A stretch of DNA of 64,000 nucleotides, from contig CAVPVK010000004.1 in assembly GCA_963709175.1 (NCBI GenBank), positions 1 through 64,000 on the forward strand, read 5' to 3'. Both the position numbers and the translations under genes were made by a program. This DNA comes from JANXQG01 sp963709175 (GTDB lineage Bacteria; Planctomycetota; Planctomycetia; Pirellulales; Thermoguttaceae). The stretch's first letter is position 1. Each line of letters begins with the position of its first letter. Of this stretch, positions 16,640 to 26,036 are shown piece after piece. The notes under the pieces are model-generated. The model was given only the letters and a program-made list of their open reading frames with translations. It ran no database searches and was not told the origin of the DNA.

Positions 16640-16881
16640 GACCGTGAGGAACAGTGCAGTTACCAGATCGACGCCGCAAAGTCTCCAAAGCATCTCGACT
16701 TGACCCCCCGAAGGAATCGCATCAGAACAAGCCTGTTCTTGGGATTTACGATGTCAAGGGGGACGAGTTGAAACTCTGTTTGCGGCACGGTAGAAGTTCG
16801 GGCGGGCGTCCCGCCGAGTTCTCCACCAAACCGGAATCGGGCCTGATCCTGCTGGCGTTCAAGAGGTCAACGGCGGAATAG
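16640..16881 (+). pseudogene. TIGR03067-like domain fragment, frameshifted
   Basis: One frame reads YQIDAAKSPKHLDLTP; after a run of six C (about 16705) the other frame reads PKESHQNKPVLGIYDVKGDE, then LKLCLRHGR and RPAEFSTKPESGLILLAFKR to a stop at 16881. The order 'K-P-K-x-(I/L)DLTP ... L-G-I-Y-x-(V/L)-x-GD-x-LK-(L/I)C ... RP-x-EF-x-(S/T)KP-x-SG-x-x-LL-x-(F/L)KR' is the planctomycete domain TIGR03067. The first part of the gene is absent. The tail of the opposite-strand PEP-CTERM gene reads antisense across it. Confidence 0.6.
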
Positions 16882-17735
16882 GTTAGGCAAATGAAGCAGA
16901 TGTCGCCGAAGTCCGCTGGTTTCGCCGCTCTTCTCGTTGTCCTTCGCCAAGCCCGGCCGAGAGCAGCCGACCGCCGTCGCCACCATAGCAACCCGCTGGC
17001 AGCGGTGCCAAGCAAGGCGAGAGTGGAGGGCTCGGGTGTGGGCGTGGTCGTCAACCGCACATTGTCGATGTCCCAGTAGCCCCCTTCATCCGCAGTCGTT
17101 GAGGTCTGGAGCAGCGCGATGCCGATGCCCTGGCCCGCCCAGGGATCGCTGGCGGTGACGACGGGAATGGTCACACCGTGGTCTGGCAAATGGTTGATAT
17201 AAGAAGAAGAACCCGAGGAGGACAAGGAATTGTCATTCAGGACCGTGGTCGTGCCCACCATGACCTGGTTTCCGCTTGCATCCAGATAGTACAGCCCGAT
17301 CTCCATCGGGCACCCAATCGCCATGCCTTCACCGCCGCCCGCGATACCCACGGTGAGCTGGTACGATGTGCCGACCTGGAAAGTGTTGCCCAGCACCTGC
17401 GAGATTTCCAGGCCGGGAGTGGCGAACATGAAAGCCGCCTGCTGGTGGACTGACGTCCCCCCAGACGGAACAAGGTTGTCGATCCATTCGTAGGGCGCGT
17501 TCACAAAGACTCCGGCGCTGTCGACCCATTGCTGGGAGGTATAGCCGTCAGAGGTCCACCAGGCGGGCGGAGGCGACTGCACCCAATCCGAGAAGCCCGC
17601 CACGGCGTAAGGGGGCTCGTCGGGCACGTAAGGGCTCGCGAAGTCATAGTTGGGGACGGAAATCGAATCCGACAGTGCTGGCGAGGTGAGCAGCAAGGCG
17701 GCAAACGCGGAAACCAATGACGTACGAGCCAACAT
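16746..17735 (-). CDS. PEP-CTERM protein with an unusual C-terminal tail
   Basis: The ATG at 17735 is preceded by GGAG and starts a signal peptide (MLARTSLVSAFAALLL ... ALS). The mature domain (NYDFASPYVPDEPPYAVAGF) is a beta-sandwich of the kind seen in many PEP-CTERM proteins, closing with GYWDIDNVRLTT. The sorting signal TPEPSTLALLGTAASGLLWW plus RRRS is followed by about 75 extra residues, which is abnormal because such proteins end a few residues after the basic cluster. The extra residues lie antisense to a TIGR03067 remnant, so the original stop was probably lost. The gene is 25 bases downstream of the large PEP-CTERM gene and probably co-transcribed. Confidence 0.85.
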   Translation of the reverse strand: MLARTSLVSAFAALLLTSPALSDSISVPNYDFASPYVPDEPPYAVAGFSDWVQSPPPAWWTSDGYTSQQWVDSAGVFVNAPYEWIDNLVPSGGTSVHQQAAFMFATPGLEISQVLGNTFQVGTSYQLTVGIAGGGEGMAIGCPMEIGLYYLDASGNQVMVGTTTVLNDNSLSSSGSSSYINHLPDHGVTIPVVTASDPWAGQGIGIALLQTSTTADEGGYWDIDNVRLTTTPTPEPSTLALLGTAASGLLWWRRRSAALGRAWRRTTRRAAKPADFGDICFICLTYSAVDLLNASRIRPDSGLVENSAGRPPELLPCRKQSFNSSPLTS

Positions 17736-17760
17736 TACATTCTCCAGTACTGACGAGGGT

Positions 17761-20700
17761 TCACGAGCACAGCTTAAAGGGGGTGAGCGGCCGACTTGCG
17801 TTGCAGGGAGCCGATTTGTCAGAAGTGCAATCCGAAGACGCCCGCTGGTGCCAAACCGGCCGACGTGTGGGGGCTGCGGGGCGCTGCCTGCGGAAACCCA
17901 GCAGGCCGAGAGCCCCCACACCCAGCAGCGCCAGCGCCGAAGGCTCCGGCACGACGGTGAGCACCACGTCCTTGCCCGAGACGGATAGGTTAGCTTGCCA
18001 CCCGTCAACTGAACCGCTGGTGCTGCCGCTCAGCAGATTGCCAGGGAGCGAAGTATTGGACTGGATCAGGTCGTAAACGCCTGGAGCGAAGTTCGACGTG
18101 TTCTCGAAGCTGAAGTTGGAGAACCCGAGCGGACTGCCGGCCGTTAAGCTGGCGCAGGCGATCATGCCGCTGGTGGAGGGCGTGTCGAGGTCGTAATCGA
18201 GCATCGCCCCCGACGAGAGGATCAGGCTGCCGCTGAGCTTGAGAGTTCCCAGCGGGCTGCCCGGTGCGATCGCGCCGCTGGGGCTTACCGTGACGCTGCT
18301 GAGGTGACCGGTGCCGCCCAGGATGGCACGGTTGACCGTGACGGGGCTGGAGAGCGAGCCGTTGACGACGAGTTCGCCTTGGTCAACCGTGGATGGGCCG
18401 GTGAAAGTGTTGCTGCCGTAGAGCGTCAAAGTCCCCGCGCCGGCCTTGACAAGGCTGCCTGCCCCGCGCGTGCCGTCGGCAATTGTGCCGGAGAAAGTCG
18501 AAGAGCAGTCATTGCCGCTGCCGACCGTCAGGGCGTTGCCATTTAACAGCACGCTGGCCCCGCTGACGACGACCGCTCCGGCGTCTCCCAGCGCGGCGAT
18601 CGTCTGGCTGGCGCCGAGCGAGAACGTCGCGCCCCCAGCAACGTCGACCGTCGTCCGCGTGCCCAGCGCCGTGGCGTTGTTCGAATTGAGCGTGCCCGCG
18701 TCGACGTCCACCGTGTCGCCGGCGTTCATTCCGGTCGCCGCTGCGGCAAGCGTCAATGCGCCGACATCGCTCTTGGTAATCGTGCGGGCCGCGCCGCCGT
18801 CGTTGAGGGCGCCGAGCACCAGCGTGCCTGTCCCGCTGCCGTTGTTGGCCACGTCGAAGGTAGGGTTGCCCGAAAGCAAGATCCCGCCGCTGCCGCCGAG
18901 AGTCAGGCTGTAGGCCGTGTTCGCGCCGCTCCCGCCCCCAGTCAGCCTCAACCGGTTGCTGCCGATAGTCAACTGCCCCGTGACGGCGCCGCTGGACGGT
19001 CCCGTCACGTCAATCGCCGAATCCGCAGAGATCGTCACGGGATTGCCGTTCAACGTCAACGGTCCGGAGGTCGACGACGTATTGACGATCTCAAAACCTG
19101 CAAAGGAGCCGAACCCCGGACTTATGCCCTGGACCACCACCGTTTGCGTGCCGCCGCTCAGTCCGCTCGCCAGCACGTAGTTGCCGGCGGGATAGCTTCC
19201 CGAACTCGTGTTCGCAATCGCCAGGTAGGACGCGCTATTGGTCGGGCTGAAATAGTAACTCTTGCCGGCCAAGGTGACCTCCTCCGAGTAGCCGGCGGTG
19301 GAATCGACCATGTAGGCGTAAAGGCTATACTGAGAAAAGGGAATGCCGCTGATGGTTGCCGAGAGCGATCCGCTGACCGCGAAAATATATCCGTTGAGAA
19401 GCTGATTGCTGCTTCCCGAGGCGAACACTCCCAGCGCGTTCGTGGTGGAAAGGGCGGCCGTGGTCGCGGCGCCGTTGCTGTCGGTCAGGGGCGTGCCGCT
19501 AAAGCTCGTCCCGGAAAGGTTGTTCCAATTGTTCAAGGGGACCACGCCTGCTGTGCCGGTGACGGGATTGCCGCCTCCCACGAAATGGATGCCGATGCCG
19601 GGGCTGGTGGATCGTGGAACGAGAGTGAAGCCGAGTGTGCCTCCCGCCAACGTGATCGGGCCGGAGCCCAGCGCGAAGCTGTTGGTGATCGCCAGGGTTC
19701 CGCCCGAGATCGTCGTGCCAGCGGCATACGAGTTGATGCAGGAGAGCGTCAGCATGTTGCTGCCGAGCTTGATCAGGCTGCCGGGGCCCGTGAGCGCGCC
19801 GGAGTAGGTCGTGGCCAGGCCATTGTTGCCCACGCTCAGGGCCACGGCGGCGGAACTGGCGTTGCTCAACGCGAGCGAGCCGGAGCCGGTCAACCCGCCC
19901 AGCGTGGCCGCGGGCAACGATCCGAAGCTGACGCTGCCGCTGCCGCTGCTGTCGAGCGTACTATTCTGCAAGGCCAGCGGGCTGCCGAGGACAAGCGTGC
20001 CGCCGCTGACCAGCGTAGCGCCGTTGAAGGAATTGGCGGCGGCAAGGATCAACGTCCCGGAACCCGCCTCGGTCAGGCTGAAGTTGCCGCTGATTCCTCC
20101 GTTCGCCGCGAGGGAAACGCCGGGACCGACGTTGAAGGTCTGCGTGCTGCCCAGAGCGATCGGGCAGTTGATCGTAAGGTTCTGGGTGGCGCTGGACATA
20201 TCGATGCCCGTGCCGAGGACGCCGTTCAAAGTGAGCGTGTGTCCGTCGTTGCCGATGGTCACCGCGCCGCCCGGATCGACGATGCGGATCAATCCCATGG
20301 AGAGATCGACGCCGAGCAAGACGCTGCTTGCGCCCGTCACTGTGTTGTTCCAGTCGACGGCGCTGGCGCCGCCGGGCGCTACGCCGCCGACCCAACTGGC
20401 GCCTTGGCTCAAGACGGTCGTGTTGTTGGCCTTGACGAAGTCGGGGCTTTTGACGGCAACAAAGTTCGGCCCATCCATTCCGGTGCTGGCAAAGACCGAC
20501 GCGTTTCCATTGGCGGCAACTTCCACGATCGTGTTCGCATTCTGGTTGGCCACGTACAGGTTCCCAGCAGTATCGACGGCCAGCCCGTCCGGGGCGGAGA
20601 GGCCGGAGGCGAAGACCCCCAGGTCGGCGCCGGTGGGCGAGAATTTCTCGACCGTGGTGCCCCAGTAGCTTGCGGCGTAGAAGTTGCCGCTGCCATCGAT

Positions 20701-21333
20701 GGCCAGGCCCGCCGGATGGTCCAATGCCGATGAGCTGGCGAAGGTCGAGCCGCTTCCTCCGCTGGGGCCGAATTTCTCGATCGTGCTGTTGCCCCAATTG
20801 ACGGCGTAGAGATTCCCGCTGCTGTCGAAGGCCAAGCCCGCCGGCTGGTCCAGTCCCGCGCTGGCGAAGACGCCGAGGTCCTTGCCGGAGGGGGAGTACT
20901 CTTCTATCGTACTGGACGACCAATTCGCCACGTAGAGGTTGCCGCTGCTGTCAAAAGCGATCCCGCAGGGATAGTTCATGCCGGTGCTGGCGAAGACGCC
21001 CAGGTCCATGCCGGTGGGGGAGAATTTCTCAATCGAGTCGGTCCCCTCGTTCGCCGCGTAGAGATTTCCCGCGGCGTCGAACGCCAGTCCCTGGGGCATG
21101 CTCAGCCCCGTGCTGGCAAAGACGCCCAGGTCGACTCCGGTCGACGAGTACTCCGCGATGGTGTTTGAGTAGTCATTGCTGACAAAGACGGTTGCGGGCA
21201 CCGTCGCGGCCCGCGCCAGGCCGCCGGCGGCGAGGAAACCGAGCACCGCGGCGGCGAACCGCGCGAGTGCCGCGGTTCGCCTCGCACGCGCCTCCGTGCC
21301 ACAACGGCTTGCCGGAACTCTTTTCTCAAGCAT
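17761..21333 (-). CDS. Large NHL-repeat / autotransporter-repeat PEP-CTERM protein
   Basis: 1190 residues. A basic leader and signal peptide (AALARFAAAVLGFLAAGGL) are followed by about seven ~41-residue NHL/streptogramin-lyase-type repeats (GLAFDSSGNLYVAN ... TIEKFSPTG ... LGVFASTG), a likely beta-propeller. Residues 300-1100 are Gly/Ser/Thr-rich with autotransporter-associated repeats (SGNFSLTEAGSGTLILAAAN, GTLTLYGSNTFTG), which form a beta-helix. The C-terminus has VVPEPSALALLGVGALGLLG and FRRQR, a PEP-CTERM signal, then ~38 residues of odd composition. The ATG at 21333 has AAGGAG eight bases before it. A surface or matrix protein; an exosortase must be encoded elsewhere. Confidence 0.9.
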   Translation of the reverse strand: MLEKRVPASRCGTEARARRTAALARFAAAVLGFLAAGGLARAATVPATVFVSNDYSNTIAEYSSTGVDLGVFASTGLSMPQGLAFDAAGNLYAANEGTDSIEKFSPTGMDLGVFASTGMNYPCGIAFDSSGNLYVANWSSSTIEEYSPSGKDLGVFASAGLDQPAGLAFDSSGNLYAVNWGNSTIEKFGPSGGSGSTFASSSALDHPAGLAIDGSGNFYAASYWGTTVEKFSPTGADLGVFASGLSAPDGLAVDTAGNLYVANQNANTIVEVAANGNASVFASTGMDGPNFVAVKSPDFVKANNTTVLSQGASWVGGVAPGGASAVDWNNTVTGASSVLLGVDLSMGLIRIVDPGGAVTIGNDGHTLTLNGVLGTGIDMSSATQNLTINCPIALGSTQTFNVGPGVSLAANGGISGNFSLTEAGSGTLILAAANSFNGATLVSGGTLVLGSPLALQNSTLDSSGSGSVSFGSLPAATLGGLTGSGSLALSNASSAAVALSVGNNGLATTYSGALTGPGSLIKLGSNMLTLSCINSYAAGTTISGGTLAITNSFALGSGPITLAGGTLGFTLVPRSTSPGIGIHFVGGGNPVTGTAGVVPLNNWNNLSGTSFSGTPLTDSNGAATTAALSTTNALGVFASGSSNQLLNGYIFAVSGSLSATISGIPFSQYSLYAYMVDSTAGYSEEVTLAGKSYYFSPTNSASYLAIANTSSGSYPAGNYVLASGLSGGTQTVVVQGISPGFGSFAGFEIVNTSSTSGPLTLNGNPVTISADSAIDVTGPSSGAVTGQLTIGSNRLRLTGGGSGANTAYSLTLGGSGGILLSGNPTFDVANNGSGTGTLVLGALNDGGAARTITKSDVGALTLAAAATGMNAGDTVDVDAGTLNSNNATALGTRTTVDVAGGATFSLGASQTIAALGDAGAVVVSGASVLLNGNALTVGSGNDCSSTFSGTIADGTRGAGSLVKAGAGTLTLYGSNTFTGPSTVDQGELVVNGSLSSPVTVNRAILGGTGHLSSVTVSPSGAIAPGSPLGTLKLSGSLILSSGAMLDYDLDTPSTSGMIACASLTAGSPLGFSNFSFENTSNFAPGVYDLIQSNTSLPGNLLSGSTSGSVDGWQANLSVSGKDVVLTVVPEPSALALLGVGALGLLGFRRQRPAAPTRRPVWHQRASSDCTSDKSAPCNASRPLTPFKLCS

Positions 21334-21868
21334 AATTGGTCTCCTTCGATATCAAGTGCCACGAACTACCAATGCTTACGCACACGCGCACGACCGCCCC
21401 AGCGGTCATCAAACGGAAACGCGACGGCCAGAAACCGGCGACCGCACGGGCACCAAGCCCGTCGATCGCAAAACCGTCGTTTAGAGAGTCGCCCGCTGGG
21501 CTTCCAGGACCGACCTGGTCATCCGAGCGGCGACAGCGCTGCCTCGTAGAATCTCAGAAGTGCGCGGGGGAAAGGCCCCGCTGCATTCCCGTACTATAGT
21601 ACCCGCCTATAAGTAACGCAAGCGGGTGGAACGGACTGCGTGAAATTATCTGGGGTTATGTTATACCCCCCAGAAGTCTGAAAGCACAAGCTGACAAAAA
21701 TGCCTACGTTTCGAGCCGGGCCGGTAACAATGATGAAAACGACTTGTCATTTTTCCCTCCGTTCTTGATGAGAAAGGTGAATCCGCCTGCGTGCCGTGGT
21801 ACGGCGTCGCCGCAAGACCGACAAGCTGGGTGGCAGCAATTGCTCGCCTATCTGCCGTAGATCGCCTT

Positions 21869-22339
21869 CTACAATGGTTCCCTTTGCCGATCCTCGCTCG
21901 CCAGCCGGATCGCATCCAAATACGGATCGCAAGACCGGCATTTCATCACGTGATCCGCTGCCTTCTCCAAGTCCCGTCCTTGAACCCAGTGAAGGTAAGC
22001 GATAACGATGGTGGGCGAACGGTTCATGCCCATATTGCAATGGATGAAGACGGTGTGGCCTTGCCGCAGCAGTTCATCCAGGACTTCGACGCACTTGGGC
22101 AATTGGCGGCGAAGGTGATCAGGGTCGAAATCCCGCACTGGAACACGACGAAGCTCGACACCTACCTCATTGTAGTGGAGTTCCAGACGACGCCAGATGA
22201 TACCGTGGTGGGCCATGTCCTCATGGGTCTGGATGTTCAGCACCGCTGTGATGCCTGCCCGGTGCAGCCTGTCGATGTCCTCGAGGTTCTCGGGGAAGGA
22301 GCCGACGAATAGATTGGGAAGAATCTGGCTAACGTCCAT
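21869..22339 (-). CDS. Dual-specificity / tyrosine phosphatase family protein
   Basis: A 156-residue cytoplasmic phosphatase. The P-loop HCNMGMNRSP (C-x5-R-S) near residue 100 holds the catalytic Cys and Arg; the general acid is likely Asp in VPVRDFDPDHL about 30 residues before. The start SQILPNLFVGSFPENLEDID matches dual-specificity phosphatases (DSPc). It overlaps the end of the small membrane protein gene upstream by 11 bases, so the two are translationally coupled. Substrate unknown. Confidence 0.9.
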   Translation of the reverse strand: MDVSQILPNLFVGSFPENLEDIDRLHRAGITAVLNIQTHEDMAHHGIIWRRLELHYNEVGVELRRVPVRDFDPDHLRRQLPKCVEVLDELLRQGHTVFIHCNMGMNRSPTIVIAYLHWVQGRDLEKAADHVMKCRSCDPYLDAIRLASEDRQREPL

Positions 22340-22583
22340 CTACCTGCTTTCGCAATTGCCTTGCCCACAGCGTCAGCCAAATCACCGCGAATGCCATCAG
22401 CCACAGACTGAACTTGAGAAACACTACAGCCCAGAACCACTCCCGCTGGACGAAAGCCCAATCCACGTCCGGCCCCCACATGACCAGGAACCAGGCAGGC
22501 TTCTCAAGGTCAAAGACTCCCGACCCCTTTCTTCTCTCCAGCCCCGGCACTCCCCAATTCCTACATCTTCTCCTCCACGCCAA
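22329..22583 (-). CDS. Small single-pass membrane protein
   Basis: The open frame has 84 codons; translation may start at the ATG 22583 or at a GTG at 22550. The core is FDLEKPAWFLVMWGPDVDW and then a strong membrane helix (VVFLKFSLWLMAFAVIWLTL) with a basic end (WARQLRKQVDGR). It sits between argS, whose end it overlaps, and the dual-specificity phosphatase, whose start it overlaps. Composition and both overlaps support a real gene. Function unknown. Confidence 0.6.
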   Translation of the reverse strand: MAWRRRCRNWGVPGLERRKGSGVFDLEKPAWFLVMWGPDVDWAFVQREWFWAVVFLKFSLWLMAFAVIWLTLWARQLRKQVDGR

Positions 22584-24531
22584 TCCCCAGCAATTCCAAC
22601 CCCTTCTGGATCGTTCGCGCCGTCAGGTCCGCAAGCAGCAGACGGCTGGCGCGGAGATCGGCCGTTTCGGCCTTCAGCACCGGACACTTCTCGTAAAAGG
22701 TCGAAAAGCTGTTGGCCAGGTCGAAGAGGTAGGCCGTGAGCTGGTTCGGTCGATAATCGACCATTGCCAGCGCCAAGGCGTCGCCGAAGCGGAGCAACTC
22801 GACGGCCAGGGCCCGCTCGGCGGGTTGGCCCAGCGTAATTGCCGCCCCGGAACCGCGGAGCCGCTCGATATCCACATCGCCTTTGGCGAAGATGTTCCGC
22901 ACCCGCGCGTAGGCATACTGCATGTACGTGGCCGTGTTGCCGTTCATGGCGAGCATCTTCTCGTAATCGAACTCGTAGTCGCTGCTGCGGTTCTGTGAAA
23001 GGTCGGCATATTTCAAGGCCCCGATGCCCACCGTCTCGGCCACGCCGGCCCGCTGCTGGGGCGAGAGTTCCGGGCCGTCCTTCTTGGCGTCGTCGTTGGC
23101 GGAGACCACGCCCAAAGCCCGCGCGATCGCCTCATCCAAAAGCCCTTCCAGCCCCACGGTGTCGCCGGCGCGGGTCTTGAAAGGCCGCCCGTCCTTGCCC
23201 AGCACCGTGCCGAAGCTGACGTGTTCGAGCTCCACCCGATCGTAGCCCAGCAGCCGCGCGGCGGCAAAGAGCTGCTGGAAGTGCATGCTCTGTCGATGGT
23301 CCACGACGTACAGGATGGCGTCGGGCCGCCATTGTTCCATGCGGTAGCGGATCGTGGCGAGGTCGGTCGTGGCGTACAGATAGGCCCCATCCTGCTTCCG
23401 CACGATCATCGGCGCCGGCTGCCCTTCGAGGAAGACGCAAACGGCCCCCTGGCTCTCCCGGGCAATGCCGCGGCGGCAGAGCTCCTCGACCACACCAGGC
23501 AACATCTCGTGATAGAAACTCTCGCCCAGCTCGTGGTCGAAATGCACATCCAGGCGGCGATAAATCCGCTCGATGTCTTCCAGGCAATATGGCATGAACT
23601 CCTGCCAGAGGCGGTGGTTTTCCGCGTCGCCGGCGTGCAGCCGGGCCGTCTCCGCCAGGCAGGCGCGGCCGATGTCCGGGTGCGCGGCGGCAAGCCGTGA
23701 AAGGCTCGGCTCGGCATCGACGGCGGCGATCTTGGCCCGCGCTGCTTCCAGTTCCTCGCCGGCCTCCTTGGCCGAGTTTTCCGCCTTCTGCATCGCCTCG
23801 CGAAGTTTCTTATCGACCTTTTGCCCCGGCGGCGTCGCCTTCCGCACGTCCGCCGCGGCCTGCCGCTTCTTCTCCAGGTTCTGCTGGAGTTCGGGCAGGC
23901 CCTCTTTGGCGGCAAAGTAGTCGACCAATTGCCGCACCAGGCGATAGAGCCGGCTGAGCTCCTCCACCGGCCGCCGGCGATAGGCCTCGGCGTCGAGGAA
24001 ATGCTTGTAGCCGTAGAGGATCATGCCGAACTGCGTGCCCCAGTCCCCAATGTGGTTATCGCTGATCACGCGGTGGCCAAGGAAGCGGAGCGTGCGGCAC
24101 AAGGAGTCGCCGATGACCGTCGAGCGGATATGCCCGACGTGCATCGGCTTGGCCACGTTGGGGGCGGAAAAATCGATGGTATAGGTCCGCGGCGCCGTCA
24201 CCGGCGAAATGCCCAGCCGCGGGTCGGCCAGTGCCGCCATGAGCTGCGCTACGAGCCACTGGTCTTTCAGCCGCAGGTTGATGAAGCCCGGTCCGGCCAC
24301 TTCCGGCGGCTGGCAGATATCGGCGATCTCGAGCCGGGCAGCGACCTCGGCCGCCAGTTCCCGCGGGTTCTTGCTCAGCTTCGCCCCGAGACTCATGGCA
24401 AAGTTGGCCTGGTAGTCGCCGAAACGGGCGTCCTGGGCGCGGCGGATCATTTCCAGCCAGGGATCAGGCTGATCGGTCAAAGGGGCCAGGGCTTGGCGGA
24501 ATCGATCGCGAAGATGCGGAAGCAGCGGCAT
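22561..24531 (-). CDS. argS: Arginine--tRNA ligase
   Basis: A 656-residue class I aminoacyl-tRNA synthetase that charges tRNA-Arg with arginine using ATP. The N-terminal Add-1 domain (residues 1-115) precedes the HIGH motif APNVAKPMHVGHIRST; VSFGTVLGKDGRPFKTRAGD stands for the region of the KMSKS-like loop, and the C-terminal anticodon-binding helical domain ends at ELLGIGVEEKM. An insertion of about 70 Lys/Glu/Ala-rich residues (KKRQAAADVRKATPPGQ to LEAARAKIAAVDA) follows the catalytic start and is predicted coiled coil; such insertions are seen in related bacteria. Its ATG overlaps the stop of rsfS by one base. Confidence 0.96.
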   Translation of the reverse strand: MPLLPHLRDRFRQALAPLTDQPDPWLEMIRRAQDARFGDYQANFAMSLGAKLSKNPRELAAEVAARLEIADICQPPEVAGPGFINLRLKDQWLVAQLMAALADPRLGISPVTAPRTYTIDFSAPNVAKPMHVGHIRSTVIGDSLCRTLRFLGHRVISDNHIGDWGTQFGMILYGYKHFLDAEAYRRRPVEELSRLYRLVRQLVDYFAAKEGLPELQQNLEKKRQAAADVRKATPPGQKVDKKLREAMQKAENSAKEAGEELEAARAKIAAVDAEPSLSRLAAAHPDIGRACLAETARLHAGDAENHRLWQEFMPYCLEDIERIYRRLDVHFDHELGESFYHEMLPGVVEELCRRGIARESQGAVCVFLEGQPAPMIVRKQDGAYLYATTDLATIRYRMEQWRPDAILYVVDHRQSMHFQQLFAAARLLGYDRVELEHVSFGTVLGKDGRPFKTRAGDTVGLEGLLDEAIARALGVVSANDDAKKDGPELSPQQRAGVAETVGIGALKYADLSQNRSSDYEFDYEKMLAMNGNTATYMQYAYARVRNIFAKGDVDIERLRGSGAAITLGQPAERALAVELLRFGDALALAMVDYRPNQLTAYLFDLANSFSTFYEKCPVLKAETADLRASRLLLADLTARTIQKGLELLGIGVEEKM

Positions 24532-24839
24532 TATTCCAATGCAAGCCGTTTGGCGCTGCCCCAGAGGTCCTCGATTGCATAATAGGCCCGCGTCTCCGGC
24601 TCGAACATATGGACCACCACGTCGCCATAGTCCAGCAGGATCCAGCGGCTCTCCTCGTAGCCCTCGATGCCCATTCGCCGATCGCCCAGCTCCTCTTGCA
24701 TGACCCGGTCGATTTCCTCGCTGATGGCGTGCAACTGCCGCCGGCTGGCCCCGCTCACCAGCACGAAGAAGTCGAACATGCTGGTCAACTCCCGCAAGTC
24801 AAGGATCACGATGTCGCGGCCACGGTTCTCGGCCGCCAC
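24531..24839 (-). CDS. rsfS: Ribosomal silencing factor RsfS
   Basis: RsfS (Iojap/RsfA family) binds ribosomal protein uL14 and blocks subunit joining when nutrients are scarce. The family core is clear: RDIVILDLRELTSMFDFFVL, SGASRRQLHAISEEI, EGYEESRWILLDYGDVVVH. A GTG at 24839 is the only ordinary start codon in frame, but the frame stays open and protein-like upstream (HPGLRRARIAARVAAENRG), with no ATG, GTG or TTG. RsfS normally has a helix here, so the true start may be a rare codon such as ATT at 24905, or a frame error hides it. Its stop overlaps the start of argS. Confidence 0.9.
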   Translation of the reverse strand: MAAENRGRDIVILDLRELTSMFDFFVLVSGASRRQLHAISEEIDRVMQEELGDRRMGIEGYEESRWILLDYGDVVVHMFEPETRAYYAIEDLWGSAKRLALE

Positions 24840-25456
24840 ACGGGCGGCAATTCGGGCACGACGAAGTCCGGGATGTTGGTCCTGTGTTGCGGTCGCGGTG
24901 GAAATGGTAGGGGCCTCTGCCTCGATTGGGGAAAAGTCTTGCGGCTGCTTCTCGCCTTGAATGGGAGCTGGACAGAACCATTGTATACTGCGGAAAATGC
25001 GTTGAGGAGGCTGGCGGTGAGGAATTTGTGTCTGGGGGGCCGAGGGCCCGGGAGTTGGGTCCTGGATCGTAGCGTAACCCAGGCAATAGACAAGAATCCA
25101 AGACCCGAGACCTGAGACTAAAGCCCGAAGTCCGGGCGAACAAAGGATTTACCGCTATTCACTTGCAACAACCATTTGGGTTGATCGCCCCGCCCCGTCC
25201 TATGCTATGCATGCCGCCAGCGCGTAAATGGAGGGGGCAGCGGGAAAAAGCAACGAACCTAGACGCTGAATTGCCGAGAGATATAGGGGTGACCCTCTGT
25301 TGGGCTGCACTTTTGGGATGGTCAGGGGGAATACCGTATCGAATTCAGAGTCGTCCTGGATCGGAAGCTGGTTGCCCGACGTCCTTTTGGCTTTGCGCCA
25401 AAGTGAAGCCCGACGGGCGCGGCAACGGGCAACCACATTTGCGAAAGGCAGTAGCC

Positions 25457-25990
25457 ATGGGTTGGGGTCTTGGTTTACTGAGGCGTTTGGCTGGATCCGA
25501 TCGTCGAAGGCCGGGCAGCCGTCAACGCCGACTTCGATTTGATACGCTGGAGTCGCGGCGGCTTCTTTCCGCGATGCCGCTCAGCCCGATCATTCCCAGC
25601 GGCGTGAGTCATGTCGCCGTACTCGCGAGTACGGCCACACCCACCGCGAGCGTCAAAACTCCCACGATTCCCAGTGGGACGACGTCGCCGATGGTGTCGA
25701 GCATCAGCCCCAAGACGGGTGTTCGGGCTGGCGGCGCCGAGGTGACGATTACCGGCGCGAACCTGGCCGGCGCAACTGTGGACTTCGGCAAAAAGGCCGG
25801 CTCGATCGTCAGCGACACTGCCGACAAGATCGTCGTCACAAGTCCCGCCGGCGTGGGTGCGGTCTCCGTGACGGTTACGACCGCGGACGGAACCTCGACC
25901 GCATCTTCTGCCGACACATTCACCTACACGACGCTGACCGGGCTGCCAGCCCGACCTTCGATTCCCAGCGGGCACAAGGTGAAGGTGTAG
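25457..25990 (+). CDS. LEPR-XLL-type secreted protein with IPT/TIG domain
   Basis: The ATG at 25457 (aaagg seven bases before) begins a basic stretch ending in LRFDTLESRRLLSAMP, the planctomycete LEPR-XLL-type motif that marks large surface proteins. Residues 75-160 form one IPT/TIG immunoglobulin-like domain (VSSISPKTGVRAGGAEVTIT, VTSPAGVGAVSVTVTTADG). At 177 residues it is very short for this class. The longer open frame back to 25163 looks non-coding. Likely exported, function unknown. Confidence 0.75.
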   Translation: MGWGLGLLRRLAGSDRRRPGSRQRRLRFDTLESRRLLSAMPLSPIIPSGVSHVAVLASTATPTASVKTPTIPSGTTSPMVSSISPKTGVRAGGAEVTITGANLAGATVDFGKKAGSIVSDTADKIVVTSPAGVGAVSVTVTTADGTSTASSADTFTYTTLTGLPARPSIPSGHKVKV

Positions 25991-26036
25991 CAGGTTCCGC
26001 TTGGGCTGGGAATCGCTTGAAAGCCTTACAAACCCA

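Noticed and set aside
17761..21333. Long plus-strand open frames opposite the 1190-residue gene, up to 529 codons
   Set aside because: They are shadows produced by GC-rich repetitive sequence; the minus strand has signal peptide, repeats and a PEP-CTERM end.
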